64,000 bases of DNA, taken from Druceiella hillmani. Its lineage: Eukaryota > Arthropoda > Insecta > Lepidoptera > Hepialidae. The notes under the pieces were generated by a model. That model did not search any database, was not told the DNA's origin, and saw only the letters and a list, made by a program, of their open reading frames with translations. The stretch spans positions 2,468,501 to 2,532,500 of the forward strand of contig JAYKKI010000137.1 in the NCBI GenBank assembly GCA_039881145.1, written 5' to 3'. A program made the translations under genes and the position numbers. Below, in pieces: positions 62,330 to 64,000 of the stretch. Each line of letters starts with the position of its first letter. The first letter of the stretch is position 1.

Positions 62330-62460
62330 GTATTTATCTGTCTGATGAGGACACTTCAGCTCTATTCAACGAGTTGCCGAGAAACAAATCCAGGTCCGGC
62401 GGTGCGCCGCGTTATCAAATTCCTTAAACCTCGTGAATAATTCCATGTACCACGGAAAGT
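62330..62460. repeat. GC-richer paralogous block, copy 2
   Basis: This is the partner of 59440-59580. It contains CAGGTCCGGCGGTGCGCCGC, whose GTCCGGCGGTG is also found at 40833. Confidence 0.55.
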
Positions 62461-63846
62461 AAAAGCTGCATATCCACAAAAAACAATTTACCTTTTTTAA
62501 TCAATCGTGCTTACATTCTTTTGGTAATAAAAAAAATATTCAACCATTATCCAAGCTAAAACAATTCAACCGATATCCATGAACCAAGCTGTAGTTTGGC
62601 ATTCTTCTAGAATTATAATATCTCGAGGTTTTAACTGCAGCCTGCATAATAATTTTCTGTAGTCTATAACATCAATTTCTAACCATTATTTCCAGTTCAC
62701 AAAATTTACTTAAACCATTATACCCATTTTCTAATCAGCCAGCAGACAAAATGGCCAGATATTTCTAATCAGCCAACAAATAATGGCCAGACGTTATTCA
62801 TTTCCTGTGAAATAAAAATAAAAAGTAATCATGACACGGTAATGAAAACGTATGTTACAAATACAAGAGATTTTGAATTTTAATAAATACGCAAGAGTAA
62901 AAAAAGTCGCGTTTTTCACAGGTGTAAAATGTGATTCACAACGTTGTAGACGTCCATAAGTTAAGTTTACTAGTTCAGTATTTAAATAAAAATGTTAAAA
63001 ATATAATTGAGGTTATGTTTTTTAATAATACTTTAATCAAAAAATTATATGTTAATACTTCTACATAATGTTGTTTTGAAGAGATCTTGTTTGTAATTTT
63101 ACTATTAGGAATTCATTTGTTTTCGTGTAGAAACCGAAAATCTGTTATGGTAAAAATAATGAAGAAATATTTTTCAAGTGTGAATTGATATTCGGTAGCT
63201 CTAAATTATATTTTAAAATTAACCAGTCAAGACATAGGAAATACTAAGTCATAAATATAGCAATCAGTTTAGTCGAAAATTCGCCAAATTAAACATAATT
63301 TAAAAAGAAATATCAATCTCGAGTTGTCAAGCAACATAACCATAGAAATACGATAAAAACACCGTAGCCAGCTTTTGATGTGATTTATGCTTAGCCACTA
63401 AGAGTATGTTAAAAAAAATCCTTTTTCAGCGATTTTTCCCAATATATGCTATTGTAACATTTCCGTCTTTACGACTGATAAATGTAAAAAGCGATGTATG
63501 ATATTTCAATCTCCTTAATGTAACTTCTCTTTTAGTGGCAACTCGAATTGAAAATCAAACACTAAATATTCCGAAGTTTTATCGTACTTTTGGTGAGGAA
63601 TTATATAAATCGCAATATTCAAAGTCTAATTAAATTCTTAAATCGGTAAATTTATCTTGCTACCTTTTCTAACGCAAAAATGAATTCTCCTTTATTAAGA
63701 CCAATATTTATACATTTTTACCGTGATAAGTTATCATTGATAAGGTAGGATCATTTTAGTTTGTATTGCAAGTGTTGATGTATTAATTATAATATTACCT
63801 CGTTAAAAAATACCCAGAAGTAATTCAGCGCTACATATTATAAAAT
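62461..63846. other. AT-rich sequence with a 34-bp tandem repeat
   Basis: TTCTAATCAGCCA and AATGGCCAGA are arranged in two tandem copies at 62729-62759 and 62763-62791. Otherwise nothing was recognised. Confidence 0.5.
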
Positions 63847-63994
63847 ATACTTATATGCTAGACTGTATTATTATATGGTTTAAATAGCGTCATGTTTATT
63901 AATCTAATCACTTTACTAATATACTTATATGCTAGACTGTATTATTATATGGTTGAAATAGCGTCATGTTTATTAATCTAATCACTTTACTAAT
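63847..63994. repeat. Recent 74-bp tandem duplication
   Basis: 63847-63920 and 63921-63994 are identical except for one T/G difference (near 63882 and 63956). Near identity shows a recent event. The array may continue past the window edge. Confidence 0.95.
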
Positions 63995-64000
63995 TTATGG

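Overview
This window looks like non-coding nuclear DNA of an animal, most likely an insect. It is very AT-rich and has no bacterial-style gene packing. It is full of (TA)n, (CA)n and (TG)n microsatellites, carries tRNA-derived SINE copies and a decayed mariner transposase, and has a diffuse interspersed repeat. That repeat, with a TTCCGTACC-like start followed by a run of CTGTCTGTC/CGTCTGT-like words, resembles repeats I know best from Lepidoptera. The taxonomic reading is an inference. No intact protein-coding gene can be supported. The few ORFs above 60 codons are mostly microsatellite translations or chance.

The main layout is an old, strongly diverged direct segmental duplication. Unit 1 runs from the left edge to about 26 kb. 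Unit 2 runs from about 30.5 kb to about 52.5 kb in the same order and orientation. Matched blocks occur at 127/30661, 894/31384, 2230/33470, 3600/35640, 4880/38370, 15010/40350, 18600/48505, 19060/49035, 20700/50020, 24840/51400 and 25800/52300. The changing offset shows multi-kilobase insertions or deletions in each unit, notably 6-15 kb and 21-24.5 kb in unit 1 and 41-44.5 kb in unit 2. A second, smaller diverged duplication pairs 55.26-57.86 kb with 59.79-61.62 kb and continues to about 62.46 kb. Part of it (56.6-57.3 kb) also matches 14.4-15.06 kb.

The most interesting objects are two related small mobile elements, at 5177-5481 and 25449-25709 in opposite orientations. Each has an inverted 5' portion of variable length, flanking target duplications of 13 and 11 bp, and sequence that fits a type I hammerhead ribozyme: a CTGANGA core, a hairpin stem II, GAAA, a minimal stem III and a GTC cleavage triplet. 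The copy at 5.2 kb has two complete motifs in tandem, 99 nt apart. Unit 2 of the large duplication keeps the empty target site for this copy. This architecture points to a retrozyme-like or Penelope-related non-autonomous retroelement.

Other supported items are a mariner transposase relic at 16.13-16.66 kb, SINE copies at 17.9 and 45.3 kb, perfect or near-perfect hairpins with arms of 13-38 bp, and short tandem duplications including a fresh 74-bp one at the right edge. There is also a possible small exon on the minus strand at 807-962 with a degenerate paralogue in unit 2, and an unidentified coding-like relic at 13.03-13.47 kb. The remaining stretches hold AT-rich sequence in which I recognise nothing.
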